Positions 7,754-14,763 of a stretch of 34,803 nucleotides of DNA are shown here, one piece after another. Source of the DNA: a virus. Each line of letters begins with the position of its first letter. Positions within the stretch are counted from its first letter, which is position 1. Position numbers and translations under genes: made by a program. The notes under the pieces were generated by a model. It searched no databases and was not told the DNA's origin. It saw only the letters and a list, made by a program, of their open reading frames with translations. The stretch is taken from the IMG/VR virus record IMGVR_UViG_3300046616_000262, positions 1 through 34,803 of that record. One strand, written 5' to 3'.

Positions 7754-8263
7754 ATGGGACTGCCTAAGAAACTCAAGAATTTCAACGTGTTTGACAGCGG
7801 CGCCAGCTACATGGGCCAAGTGTCCGAGGTACAGCTGCCCAAGCTGTCGCGCAAGATGGAAGCATGGCGCGGCGCCGGCATGAGCGGCGAGGTGGAAACC
7901 GACCAGGGCATGGAAGTGATGACCATGGAACACACCTACGGCGGCATCATGCGCTCGATCCTGGAACAGTGGGGCGTGCTCAAGCATGACGGCGTGCAGC
8001 TGCGTTTTTCCGGCGCCTACCGCGCCGAGGACAGCGACAAGTACGACACCGTGGAAGTGACCGTGCGCGGCCGCCACAAGGAAATCGACATGGGCACCGC
8101 CAAGATGGCCGGCGAAACCGCCTTCAAGGTCAACACCACGCTGAGCTACTACAAGCTGGTCATCAACGGCGAGGACGTGCTCGAGATTGACGTGCTGGCC
8201 GGCGTGGAAAAGGTCAAGGGCGTGGACCGCCTGGCCGACGAACGCAAGGCCATCGGCCTGTAA
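7754..8263 (+). CDS. FII: Tail tube protein gpFII
   Basis: The 169-residue product matches P2 gpFII (172), the subunit of the inner tail tube. The typical start (Met-Gly-Leu-Pro-Lys-Lys-Leu-Lys-Asn-Phe-Asn), the Lys-Leu-Ser-Arg-Lys-Met-Glu-x-Trp-Arg-Gly-Gly-like segment (Arg-Gly-Ala here) near residue 34 and the C-terminal Tyr-Tyr-Lys-Leu-x-Ile-Asn-Gly-Glu are all visible. It begins 25 nt after FI behind AGAAGGA and is expected to be transcribed with it from the Ogr-dependent promoter. Confidence 0.95.
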   Translation: MGLPKKLKNFNVFDSGASYMGQVSEVQLPKLSRKMEAWRGAGMSGEVETDQGMEVMTMEHTYGGIMRSILEQWGVLKHDGVQLRFSGAYRAEDSDKYDTVEVTVRGRHKEIDMGTAKMAGETAFKVNTTLSYYKLVINGEDVLEIDVLAGVEKVKGVDRLADERKAIGL

Positions 8264-8317
8264 CCCCCTGCCGTCCGCCTCCAGGTGGACGGCCTCCCCC
8301 CATCCAAAGGAACCATC

Positions 8318-8623
8318 ATGCAAAACAAGATCACCGAAACCGTCATCCTGGACACTCCGCTGCAGCGCGGCGACAGCCAGATCACCAGCATCACCCTGCG
8401 CAAGCCAAATGCCGGCACGCTGCGCGGCACCACGCTGCAGGACCTGGTCTGCCTGGACGTAAACGCGCTGGCCAAGGTGTTGCCGCGCATTTCCGAGCCC
8501 ACCCTGACCGAACACGACGTCTACCAGCTCGATCCGGCCGACCTGGTGCAGCTGGGGACGGCGTTTGCCGGTTTTTTGGCACCGAAGGCCGCGCTTGCCC
8601 AGCTGGCCTCCCAAACCGCGTAG
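8318..8623 (+). CDS. E: Tail assembly chaperone gpE
   Basis: The 101-residue product fits the P2 gpE tail assembly chaperone (91 residues) in place between FII and T. It is an assembly factor that keeps the tape measure soluble and is not part of the virion. The ATG at 8318 follows AAAGGA. Near its 3' end the gene carries a T-TTT-TTG heptamer in the frame needed for -1 slippage, producing the longer E+E' protein as in P2. Confidence 0.88.
   Translation: MQNKITETVILDTPLQRGDSQITSITLRKPNAGTLRGTTLQDLVCLDVNALAKVLPRISEPTLTEHDVYQLDPADLVQLGTAFAGFLAPKAALAQLASQTA
8572..8578 (+). promoter_or_regulatory. Programmed -1 frameshift slippery site
   Basis: The heptamer T TTT TTG is positioned with TTT and TTG as zero-frame codons of E. 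Slippage back by one base opens a frame with no stop until 8748, giving a 143-residue E+E' product. The P2 E+E' protein is about 142 residues and uses a slippery site of this kind. Confidence 0.88.
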
Positions 8624-8748
8624 AGGACGCCATGGCCGACCTTGCGGTGGTGTTCCACTGGCCACCGCAGGCGATGTACCGGTTCAGCCTGGCCGAGCTG
8701 GTGGAGTGGCGTGAACGCGCACGAGAACGACACGAAAGCGATAAATGA
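8578..8748 (+). CDS. E': E' extension of the E+E' tail chaperone
   Basis: This is the -1 frame continuation reached from the slippery heptamer in E. It contains the GpE-family core Pro-Pro-x-x-Met-x-x-Phe-Ser-Leu-x-Glu-Leu-x-x-Trp-Arg-Glu-Arg-Ala, which is characteristic of P2 E'. An ATG at 8632 lies in the same frame without a strong ribosome site, so most product should come by frameshift. The E to E+E' ratio controls tail assembly in phages of this group. The stop overlaps the T start (ATGA). Confidence 0.85.
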   Translation, partial: GTEGRACPAGLPNRVEDAMADLAVVFHWPPQAMYRFSLAELVEWRERARERHESDK

Positions 8749-11357
8749 ACGACCTCAAACTGAGGGTGGTGTTCGGCATGGTCGATGCCGTAACCCGCCC
8801 TTTTCGCGCCATCAATGCCAGCAGCCGTCAGCTGGCCGGCACGCTCCGGCAGTCGCGCGGCGAGCTGAAAGAGTTGGAAAAGACCCAGAAGAACGTGGCC
8901 GCCTTCCGCGAGCTGCACGCCGGCATGCGCAGCACGTCCACTCAGCTGCAGGCCGCGCAGCAGCGCGTGGCCCAGCTGGCGGCCACCATGAACGCCACCG
9001 CCAGCCCGACCAGGGCCATGGTGCGCGAATTCAACGCCGCCAGGAATGCGGCCGGGCAGCTGCGCACCACGCATGAACGCCAGCAGCAGCAGCTGCAGGC
9101 GCTGCGCACCACCCTGTCCGGCGCCGGCATCGACACGCGCAACCTGGCGCAGCATGAGCGCGACCTGCGCGCCCGCGTCAGCGCCGCCACGGGCGCCATC
9201 GCCGCCCAGCAGTCCCAGCTGGGCCAGCTGGCCGCGCGCGAGCGCGCGCTGGCCGAAGCGCGCGAGCGCATGAACGCCTCCCAGGGCAAGGCGGGCAAGA
9301 TGGCTGCCGTGGGCGCCGGGATGCTGGGCGCTGGCGTGGCCACCGGGGCCGCGCTGAAAGTGCCGGTCACGGACTACGCCAAGGCCGAGGATTCGGCCAC
9401 CCAGCTGAAAGTGTCACTGATGCGCGCCGGCGCGGTGGTGCCGCCCGAATTCGAGAAGATCAACGCCCTGGCCATGAAGCTTGGCGACAAGCTGCCTGGC
9501 ACCACGTCCGACTTCCAGGACATGATGACCATGCTGAATCGCCAGGGCATCAGCGCGCAGGCGATCCTGGGCGGCATGGGCGAGGCCACGGCCTACCTGG
9601 GCGTGCAGCTGAAGAAGGCGCCCGATGAGGCGGCCGAGTTCGCGGCCAAGATGCAGGACGCCACCCGCACCACCGAAAAGGACATGCTGAGCCTGATGGA
9701 CGTGATCCAGCGGGCGTTTTACCTGGGCGTGGACGACAACAACATGCTGCAGGGATTCTCCAAGCTGGCGCCGGCAATGGATACCATCAAGCAGAAAGGC
9801 CTGGAAGGGGCCAAGGCGCTGGCGCCGCTGCTGGTGATGGCCGACCAGGCGGGCATGAAGGGCGAGGCGTCCGGCAACGCCTTCCGCAAGATTTTCCAAA
9901 TGTCCCTGGACAGCAAGAAGATCGGCAAGGCTAACAAGACCCTGGGCGCTGGCCAGCAGCTGAACTTCACGGACGGTAAGGGCGAGTTCGGCGGCCTCGA
10001 CAAGATGTTCGAACAGTTCGACAAGCTCAAGGGCCTGACCACCCAGAAGCGCCTGGGCGTGCTGAAGGAGGTGTTTGGCGACGACGCCGAAACGTTGCAG
10101 GCCGTCGCGCTGCTGATGGAAAAGGGCGTGGCCGGCTACCAGGAAGTGCAAGGCAAGATGAACGCCCAGGCCTCGCTGCAGGAGCGTGTGAACACCCAGC
10201 TGGGCACCCTGAAAAACCTGTGGGAAGCAACCACCGGCACCTTCACCAACGGCCTGGTGGCCCTTGGCGAAACCGTTGCGCCGGAGCTGAAAGCGCTCAC
10301 CACCTGGCTGGGCGAGGTGGCCCAAGGCATGGGCCAGTGGGCACGCGAGAATCCGCGCCTGGCGGGCGCCCTGATGAAAACGGTCGCCGTGCTGGCCATC
10401 ATCCTGGCCGCCGGCGGCGCGCTGCTGCTGATGCTGGCCAGCGTGCTGGGGCCGTTCGCGGCAATCCGCTTTGCCCTGACCACGCTGGGCCTGCAGGGCG
10501 GCATCTTCGCCGGCGTGCTGCGCCTGCTCACGGGCGGCATCACCATGGCCGGGAACGCCATCATGTTCCTGGGCCGCGCGCTGCTGATGAACCCGATTGG
10601 CTTAATCATCACCGGCATTGCCGTGGCCGCGTACCTGATCTACCAGTATTGGGAACCCATCAAGGGCTTTTTCTCCGGCATCTGGGACCGCATTACGCAG
10701 GCATTTAGCGGCGGGATCCTGGGCGTGTGCAAGTTGCTGGCGGACTGGTCGCCCATGGGCCTGTTCTACCAGGCATTCGCGGCCGTCATGAACTGGTTTG
10801 GCTTTGAAATGCCCAGCAAGTTCTCCGAGTTCGGCAGCAACCTCATTTCCGGCCTGGTCAACGGTATCACCGGCGGCCTGGGCGCGGTCAAGGACGCCAT
10901 CAGCAGCGTGGCGGACGGCACCGTGTCCTGGTTCAAGGAAAAGCTGGGCATCCACTCCCCTAGCCGCGTGTTTGGCGAGCTGGGCGGGTTCATCAGCGAA
11001 GGCGCGGCGCTGGGCATCAACGGCGAGAAGGCCAAGGTGGCCAAGGCCGCGGTCGGGCTGGCCAGCGCGGCCGTCGACGGCTTCTCGCCGGCGGGCGGAT
11101 CGACAGGCCTGTCGATCGACACCCGCGCATCGGCCGCGCGCGCTGGCGGATCGTCAGGCTTGTCGATCGACACCCGCGCACCGCTGGCGGCCGCGCGCGG
11201 CGCCGGCGCGGCCGCGCCAGGTGGCGACACCATCACCATCACCATCAACCCCGGCCCCGGCAGCGATCCGGAAGCCATCGCGCGGGCCGTGCGCGCCGAG
11301 CTGGACAAGCGCGATCTGATGAAGCGCGCCCGCTACGGTTCGCGCCTGAGCGATTAA
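8745..11357 (+). CDS. T: Tape measure protein gpT
   Basis: The 870-residue product corresponds to P2 gpT (815), which sets tail length and leaves the tube on injection. Residues 30-200 are a long Gln/Arg/Ala coiled coil. The TP901-type tape-measure core follows from about residue 205. Hydrophobic segments lie near residues 545-580 and 590-645. The C-terminal Ser-Pro-Ser-Arg-Val-Phe segment (about 743-748) is typical of tape measures. A 51-bp tandem repeat (11094-11195) duplicates Gly-Leu-Ser-Ile-Asp-Thr-Arg-Ala near the C-terminus. Its ATG overlaps the E' stop. Confidence 0.95.
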   Translation: MNDLKLRVVFGMVDAVTRPFRAINASSRQLAGTLRQSRGELKELEKTQKNVAAFRELHAGMRSTSTQLQAAQQRVAQLAATMNATASPTRAMVREFNAARNAAGQLRTTHERQQQQLQALRTTLSGAGIDTRNLAQHERDLRARVSAATGAIAAQQSQLGQLAARERALAEARERMNASQGKAGKMAAVGAGMLGAGVATGAALKVPVTDYAKAEDSATQLKVSLMRAGAVVPPEFEKINALAMKLGDKLPGTTSDFQDMMTMLNRQGISAQAILGGMGEATAYLGVQLKKAPDEAAEFAAKMQDATRTTEKDMLSLMDVIQRAFYLGVDDNNMLQGFSKLAPAMDTIKQKGLEGAKALAPLLVMADQAGMKGEASGNAFRKIFQMSLDSKKIGKANKTLGAGQQLNFTDGKGEFGGLDKMFEQFDKLKGLTTQKRLGVLKEVFGDDAETLQAVALLMEKGVAGYQEVQGKMNAQASLQERVNTQLGTLKNLWEATTGTFTNGLVALGETVAPELKALTTWLGEVAQGMGQWARENPRLAGALMKTVAVLAIILAAGGALLLMLASVLGPFAAIRFALTTLGLQGGIFAGVLRLLTGGITMAGNAIMFLGRALLMNPIGLIITGIAVAAYLIYQYWEPIKGFFSGIWDRITQAFSGGILGVCKLLADWSPMGLFYQAFAAVMNWFGFEMPSKFSEFGSNLISGLVNGITGGLGAVKDAISSVADGTVSWFKEKLGIHSPSRVFGELGGFISEGAALGINGEKAKVAKAAVGLASAAVDGFSPAGGSTGLSIDTRASAARAGGSSGLSIDTRAPLAAARGAGAAAPGGDTITITINPGPGSDPEAIARAVRAELDKRDLMKRARYGSRLSD
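11094..11195 (+). repeat. Two-copy 51-bp tandem repeat inside gene T
   Basis: GGCGGATCG...GTCGATCGACACCCGCGCA occurs at 11094 and again at 11145 with two base differences over about 36 bp. It duplicates 17 codons in frame, in the linker before the last beta segment of the tape measure. Confidence 0.8.
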
Positions 11358-11366
11358 GGAGTACCT

Positions 11367-11783
11367 ATGCTGATGTCTCTTGACCAATTCGTGTTTGGCA
11401 TGTCCACGCTGGCCCACCAGGAGCTGCAGCGACAGACCCAATGGAAGCACGCCAGCAATGCCCGCGTGGGTGCCCGCAACGGTCGCCAGTTCACCGGACC
11501 AGGCGACGACACCATCACCATTTCCGGCGTGCTGGTGCCGGAGCTGGCCGGCAAGCTGGCGTCCCTGGATGACCTGCGCGCCATGGCCGACAAGGGCCAG
11601 GCCTATGTGCTGGTCGACGGGGCCGGGACGGTGTACGGCGCATACCTCATCACCGGGATGCACCAGACCGGATCCAACATCGGCAGAACGGGCGTGCCGC
11701 GCCGGGTGGACTTCTCCATTACCCTGGAGCGCACCGACGACAACCGGGCCAGTTCGATGGCGCAGAGCAGGAGCCGGCCATGA
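11367..11783 (+). CDS. U: Tail terminator/completion protein gpU
   Basis: The 138-residue product is a P2 gpU homologue (about 159). gpU caps or completes the tail end and helps join tube to baseplate. The family features are Phe-Gly-x-x-Thr-Leu-Ala-His-Gln-Glu-Leu-Gln-Arg near residues 12-25, the Trp-Lys-His-Ala-Ser segment, and the C-terminal Asp-Phe-Ser-Ile-Thr-Leu-Glu-Arg. It starts 9 nt after T behind AAGGAG and overlaps D by 4 nt. A second ATG two codons downstream is possible. Confidence 0.92.
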   Translation: MLMSLDQFVFGMSTLAHQELQRQTQWKHASNARVGARNGRQFTGPGDDTITISGVLVPELAGKLASLDDLRAMADKGQAYVLVDGAGTVYGAYLITGMHQTGSNIGRTGVPRRVDFSITLERTDDNRASSMAQSRSRP

Positions 11784-12820
11784 ACGCGCACAGCGCCGGC
11801 TTCACCGTTACGCTGGACGGGCGCGACCTGACCAGCGTAATCGACCCCAGGCTGATGCGCCTGTCGATCCGCGAATGCCGCGCCGACGAGGCGGACACGC
11901 TTGACCTGGTGCTGGACGACAGCGACGGCATGCTGGAGATTCCCAAGCGCGGCGCCGTGCTGTCCGTGGCCATCGGCTGGAGTGGCCAGGCGCTGGTGCC
12001 GAAGGGCTCGTTTACCGTCAACGAGGTGGAGCACGCTGGCACGCCGGACACCATCACCGTGCGCGCCCGCAGCGCGTCCATGACCAAGGGCATGGGCCAG
12101 CGCCAGGAGAAAAGCTGGCACGACCAGACCATTGGCGATATGGTGCGCACCATCGCCGGGCGCCACCAGCTCACGCCCAAGGTGGGCGACCAGCTGGGCA
12201 AGATAAAAATCCCGCACATCGACCAGACCCACGAAAGCGATATGTCGTTCCTGACGCGCCTGGCGCGGCGCTATGACGCCGTGATGACAGTGAAAGAGGG
12301 CAACCTGCTGTTCCTGCCGATCGGCCAGGGCTTGACGATGAGCGGCCAGGAGCTGCCCGCCATCGAGCTGACGCGCCGGGATGGCGACCGCCACCGCTAC
12401 CACATTTCAGAGCGCGAGAACTACAGCGCGGTGCGCGCCTACTGGCACAGCAACGGCGAGAAGAAGCGCCATACCGTGGTGGTGGGCGGCGAGGACAATC
12501 ACAACGTCAAGGTGCTGCCGGAAAACTACGCCAGCCAGGCCGAGGCCGAGGCGGCCGCCACGGCCGAATTTGAGCGCACCAGGCGCAGCCAGGCCACGCT
12601 GAACTACACCCTGGCCATGGGCGAGCCTGCCCTGCGGCCGGAGGTGCCCGTGGCCGTTTCCGGCTTCAAGCCGGAGATTGACGACACGGACTGGCTGGTG
12701 CAGCTGGTCACGCACACCTTGGACGATTCTGGCGGCTACACCTGCGATCTGGAGCTGGAAGTGATGGACGACCCGGTCACGAAGCGCCACCGTTCCAATT
12801 TCCGCAAGGGCGGCAATTAG
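11780..12820 (+). CDS. D: Baseplate hub protein gpD (late control D family)
   Basis: The 346-residue product matches P2 gpD (387), a hub protein related to T4 gp27 and VgrG that carries the spike gpV. The Ser-Ile-x-Glu-x-Arg...Ala-Asp-x-Leu-Asp-Leu-x-Leu-Asp-Asp segment (residues 27-51) and the central Ser-Asp-x-Ser-Phe-Leu-Thr-Arg-Leu-Ala-Arg-Arg-Tyr-Asp-Ala segment (about 153-168) are characteristic. It is the last gene of the FI operon and is followed by a strong terminator. Confidence 0.94.
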   Translation: MNAHSAGFTVTLDGRDLTSVIDPRLMRLSIRECRADEADTLDLVLDDSDGMLEIPKRGAVLSVAIGWSGQALVPKGSFTVNEVEHAGTPDTITVRARSASMTKGMGQRQEKSWHDQTIGDMVRTIAGRHQLTPKVGDQLGKIKIPHIDQTHESDMSFLTRLARRYDAVMTVKEGNLLFLPIGQGLTMSGQELPAIELTRRDGDRHRYHISERENYSAVRAYWHSNGEKKRHTVVVGGEDNHNVKVLPENYASQAEAEAAATAEFERTRRSQATLNYTLAMGEPALRPEVPVAVSGFKPEIDDTDWLVQLVTHTLDDSGGYTCDLELEVMDDPVTKRHRSNFRKGGN

Positions 12821-12843
12821 ACGCCTCTGTCCTGCCACACACC

Positions 12844-12872
12844 AACCCGCCCACGTGGCGGGTTTTTCTTTG
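12844..12872 (+). terminator. Terminator of the FI-D late operon
   Basis: A perfect 8-bp stem (AACCCGCC at 12844-12851 and GGCGGGTT at 12857-12864) with a CACGT loop runs straight into TTTCTTT. It lies 23 nt after the D stop. Confidence 0.92.
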
Positions 12873-12891
12873 CCTGCGCGCTGCCGGACAA

Positions 12892-12911
12892 AAACAACAC
12901 AACTGTTGTTT
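12892..12911. promoter_or_regulatory. Upstream operator dyad of hicAB
   Basis: AAACAACA (12892-12899) and TGTTGTTT (12904-12911) are perfect inverted arms around CAAC. The dyad lies just upstream of the hicAB promoter and resembles the second dyad at 12929, so it is a likely secondary HicB site. Confidence 0.65.
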
Positions 12912-12928
12912 GTCATCCAAAATAAACA

Positions 12929-12968
12929 CAACACAAGTGTTGATAATTAAACAGATGTGTTTTATAAT
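12929..12968 (+). promoter_or_regulatory. hicAB sigma-70 promoter with overlapping operator
   Basis: A -35 TTGATA (12940-12945) and a consensus -10 TATAAT (12963-12968) are separated by 17 bp. The perfect dyad CAACAC-AA-GTGTTG (12929-12942) overlaps the -35. Binding there by HicB would block the promoter, the usual autoregulation of hicAB. It is the clearest housekeeping-type promoter I see in the window, suggesting expression in the dormant state. Confidence 0.85.
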
Positions 12969-12997
12969 AGCTTCACTGATTAACGAAAAGGAGGCGT

Positions 12998-13177
12998 ATG
13001 AAATACAGCGAGTTCCGGCGGTGGCTGGAACGGCAGGGAGCAACATTCACCCCCGGCAAAGGCAGTCACCACAAGGTTGTTTTGAACGGTAAGCGATCCG
13101 ATTTCCCCGACCACGGCAGCAAAGAAATAGGCAAGGGACTAGCGGAGAAGATCAAAAAAGACCTAGGCCTGAAGTAA
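12998..13177 (+). CDS. hicA: HicA family mRNA-interferase toxin
   Basis: The 59-residue product has the HicA double-stranded-RNA-binding fold pattern: an N-terminal helix, the core Gly-Ser-His-His-Lys-Val (residues 22-27) with the catalytic His (probably His24), and a C-terminal helix ending Lys-Lys-Asp-Leu-Gly-Leu. HicA toxins cleave mRNA and stop growth unless bound by HicB. The ATG follows AAAAGGAGG at ideal spacing. Toxin precedes antitoxin, as usual for hicAB. On an extrachromosomal prophage this would act as an addiction module that kills or arrests plasmid-free daughters (inference). Confidence 0.93.
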   Translation: MKYSEFRRWLERQGATFTPGKGSHHKVVLNGKRSDFPDHGSKEIGKGLAEKIKKDLGLK

Positions 13178-13178
13178 G

Positions 13179-13198
13179 AAAACCCCGAAAGGGGTTTT
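13179..13198 (+). terminator. Hairpin between hicA and hicB (attenuator)
   Basis: An 8-bp perfect stem AAAACCCC / GGGGTTTT is closed by a GAAA tetraloop right after the hicA stop. The T-run is part of the stem, so it may end some transcripts and let others reach hicB, or protect the hicA message. Confidence 0.65.
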
Positions 13199-13245
13199 CC
13201 GACTCGCTGCACATACACTCTCTCATACCTTGAAAGGAAGAAACT

Positions 13246-13665
13246 ATGTTGAACTACCCTGTAACCCTGACCCCCGACACCAACAACACAGTCTTGGTCG
13301 GCTTCCCCGACTTCCCGGAGGCCAACGGCGTGGGTGACAACGTGGACGAGGCGCTACATGACGCGGTTGATGCGCTCATCACAGTCGTGGACATGTACTT
13401 TGACGACCGCCGCCCGGTGCCGCTTCCATCCGCGCCGGATGCAGGCCAGTACACCGTCGCCCTGCCTGCGTTGGCAACGGCCAAAGTGCTGCTGTGGAAT
13501 GAAATGCTCAAGCAGCGTCTGCGCAAGGCCGATCTGGCCCGCAAGCTGGACGTGCACCAGCCGCAGGTCGACCGCCTGTTCGACCTGCGCCACTCGTCCA
13601 AGGTGGAGCAGGTGGAGCAAGCCGCCATCGCTCTGGGCCGCCGCCTGAACGTGGAGCTGGTATGA
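13246..13665 (+). CDS. hicB: HicB family antitoxin and autorepressor
   Basis: The 139-residue product has the degraded RNase H-like HicB fold at residues 1-60, with Thr-Val-Leu-Val-Gly-Phe-Pro-Asp-Phe-Pro-Glu-Ala and Ala-Leu-x-Asp-Ala-Val-Asp-Ala-Leu. A C-terminal helix-turn-helix follows at about 85-130, containing Lys-Ala-Asp-Leu-Ala-Arg-Lys-Leu-Asp-Val-His-Gln-Pro-Gln-Val. It neutralises HicA and should repress the dyads upstream of hicA. It starts behind AAAGGAAG, so it can be translated strongly even if hicA readthrough is partial. The stop overlaps the next gene. Confidence 0.93.
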   Translation: MLNYPVTLTPDTNNTVLVGFPDFPEANGVGDNVDEALHDAVDALITVVDMYFDDRRPVPLPSAPDAGQYTVALPALATAKVLLWNEMLKQRLRKADLARKLDVHQPQVDRLFDLRHSSKVEQVEQAAIALGRRLNVELV

Positions 13666-13829
13666 GCAACGCCCTGGCATACCTCATCGAACTGGTCGAG
13701 GACGGCATGGAATACCCGGACGCCGAATTCAAGGCAGCACGCAAATTTCAAGTGCCGGCGGATGAACTGCGGGACGATTACGACCGGCTAATGGGCGCGC
13801 GACTTGGTCTTCGAGCACAGTTCATGTGA
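13662..13829 (+). CDS. Small acidic protein coupled to hicB
   Basis: The 55-residue product starts on an ATGA overlap with hicB. It is helical and acidic in its first half (Leu-Val-Glu-Asp-Gly-Met-Glu-Tyr-Pro-Asp-Ala-Glu-Phe), with Phe-x-Val-Pro-x-Asp-Glu-Leu-Arg-Asp-Asp-Tyr-Asp. This resembles small proteins next to HicB-type antitoxins that look like fragments of DNA-binding or antitoxin domains. I do not recognise a family. Tight coupling suggests a third component or modulator of the module, though a translated remnant is possible. Confidence 0.6.
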   Translation: MSNALAYLIELVEDGMEYPDAEFKAARKFQVPADELRDDYDRLMGARLGLRAQFM

Positions 13830-13863
13830 CTATGCGTTTCCATCAACAACTTAGGAGACACAC

Positions 13864-14097
13864 ATGGCAAAAGTTTTGCGCTTCTGGACCATTCAGGGCA
13901 GCGACGGCAAGACCTACATCGTGGAAGAAGTGGAAGTGCCCGGCCCGATAAGCCGGCCACTCAGCGGTGTGGCCCGCGCGTTGTCCACTGGACAGGTCGA
14001 GTATGTCCTGGCCGATGGCACCGACTTATTCGACGACACGCCGGGCATGTGGGAAACGCCATGGGGGGCGATGCTGAAAAAGCCCATCGACCTCTAA
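13864..14097 (+). CDS. Hypothetical small protein
   Basis: The 77-residue product starts behind TTAGGAGA. Its composition is acidic and beta-rich, with an N-terminal Arg-Phe-Trp-Thr-Ile-Gln-Gly-Ser-Asp-Gly-Lys-Thr-Tyr-Ile-Val-Glu-Glu strand pair and a Leu-Ala-Asp-Gly-Thr-Asp-Leu segment near residue 50. No family is recognised. It is followed directly by a terminator, so it ends the hicAB-led transcription unit or forms a short unit of its own. Confidence 0.65.
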   Translation: MAKVLRFWTIQGSDGKTYIVEEVEVPGPISRPLSGVARALSTGQVEYVLADGTDLFDDTPGMWETPWGAMLKKPIDL

Positions 14098-14107
14098 GAA
14101 CGAGCCG

Positions 14108-14132
14108 GCCGCGTTGCCGGCGCGGCGTTTTT
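14108..14132 (+). terminator. Terminator after the hicAB-led unit
   Basis: A 6-bp GC stem (GCCGCG at 14108-14113 and CGCGGC at 14121-14126) is followed after one base by TTTTT. It lies 10 nt after the stop at 14097. Confidence 0.8.
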
Positions 14133-14154
14133 AACTTTATGGGGCGACATAATC

Positions 14155-14421
14155 ATGCAGAGTGTCACTATCGACACGGCCAAGACCCTGGTGGGGTCCG
14201 CCACCGTCACGCGCGCCATCGTGCAATGCTTTGACGGCCGCCGCTGGGCCATCGTGCTGCGCGGCCGCGAGGAATATGTACTGCGCTCCAAGCGCGAGAG
14301 TCCCAAGGCTTACGCCAGGGTGGAAACCGCCCTGGATGAATTGAAGGGCATGGGTCTGCGCCATGCGGAGGTGGACTTTACGAAGTGGCACCGCGACCAG
14401 ACCGCGCTGGGGGACGTATGA
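14155..14421 (+). CDS. ParC-like plasmid partition-associated protein
   Basis: The 88-residue product resembles the small ParC-family proteins of beta- and gammaproteobacterial plasmids. It has a Ser-Val-Thr-Ile-Asp-Thr-Ala-Lys-x-Leu start, a central Trp-Ala-Ile-Val-Leu-Arg strand, a Leu-Arg-Ser-Lys-Arg segment followed by a helix, then Leu-Lys-Gly-Met-Gly-Leu-x-x-x-Glu-Val-Asp near the C-terminus. The assignment rests on remembered family pattern, not a search. It stands 5.9 kb from parA, so it is not part of the par operon. It overlaps the next gene by 4 nt. Such a gene is unusual among P2-like phages and supports plasmid ancestry. Confidence 0.55.
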   Translation: MQSVTIDTAKTLVGSATVTRAIVQCFDGRRWAIVLRGREEYVLRSKRESPKAYARVETALDELKGMGLRHAEVDFTKWHRDQTALGDV

Positions 14422-14717
14422 AGTACAGCTATACGATCACGCCGCGCCCGGCCGAGCTGGGCGGCGGCTGGCGGCTACGGCTGCTTGAGGACGGCGAGGA
14501 AGTCGGCGGCGGCGTGTTCCCTGTGGAGCAGGACGAGGCCGCCGGCATGGTCTGGTGGAATGGTCTGCAGGAGCGCGAGCGGGCGTGGTGGCTGGAGCGT
14601 GCTGTGGAACGCGGCGCGTTAGGCACGGCCGCAGATGGCTACCTATCGTATCTGCTGGCCGAGGCGCACGCCGACGCGGAAGATACGGCCTGCGAATGGC
14701 TGGATAGTCGGGAGTAA
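14418..14717 (+). CDS. Hypothetical protein coupled to the ParC-like gene
   Basis: The 99-residue product starts on an ATGA overlap. It is acidic and Trp-rich, with an N-terminal beta unit (Gly-Gly-Gly-Trp-Arg-Leu-Arg-Leu-Leu-Glu-Asp-Gly) and a C-terminal helical Trp-Leu-Glu-Arg-Ala...Ala-Glu-Ala-His-Ala-Asp-Ala segment. Comparable small Trp/Ala proteins accompany ParC-like genes on plasmids and integrative elements, in my recollection. Its function is unknown. It faces the repressor gene across a two-way terminator. Confidence 0.65.
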   Translation: MKYSYTITPRPAELGGGWRLRLLEDGEEVGGGVFPVEQDEAAGMVWWNGLQERERAWWLERAVERGALGTAADGYLSYLLAEAHADAEDTACEWLDSRE

Positions 14718-14724
14718 GGGGGAA

Positions 14725-14749
14725 AGCCCTGGGCGCAATGTCCAGGGCT
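14725..14749. terminator. Bidirectional terminator between convergent units
   Basis: A perfect 8-bp stem AGCCCTGG / CCAGGGCT with a 9-nt loop sits between the stop at 14717 on the plus strand and the repressor stop at 14764 on the minus strand. The T-runs are weak on both sides, with TTTCCCCC on the minus strand. Confidence 0.6.
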
Positions 14750-14763
14750 GAGAAGGGAAAGAA

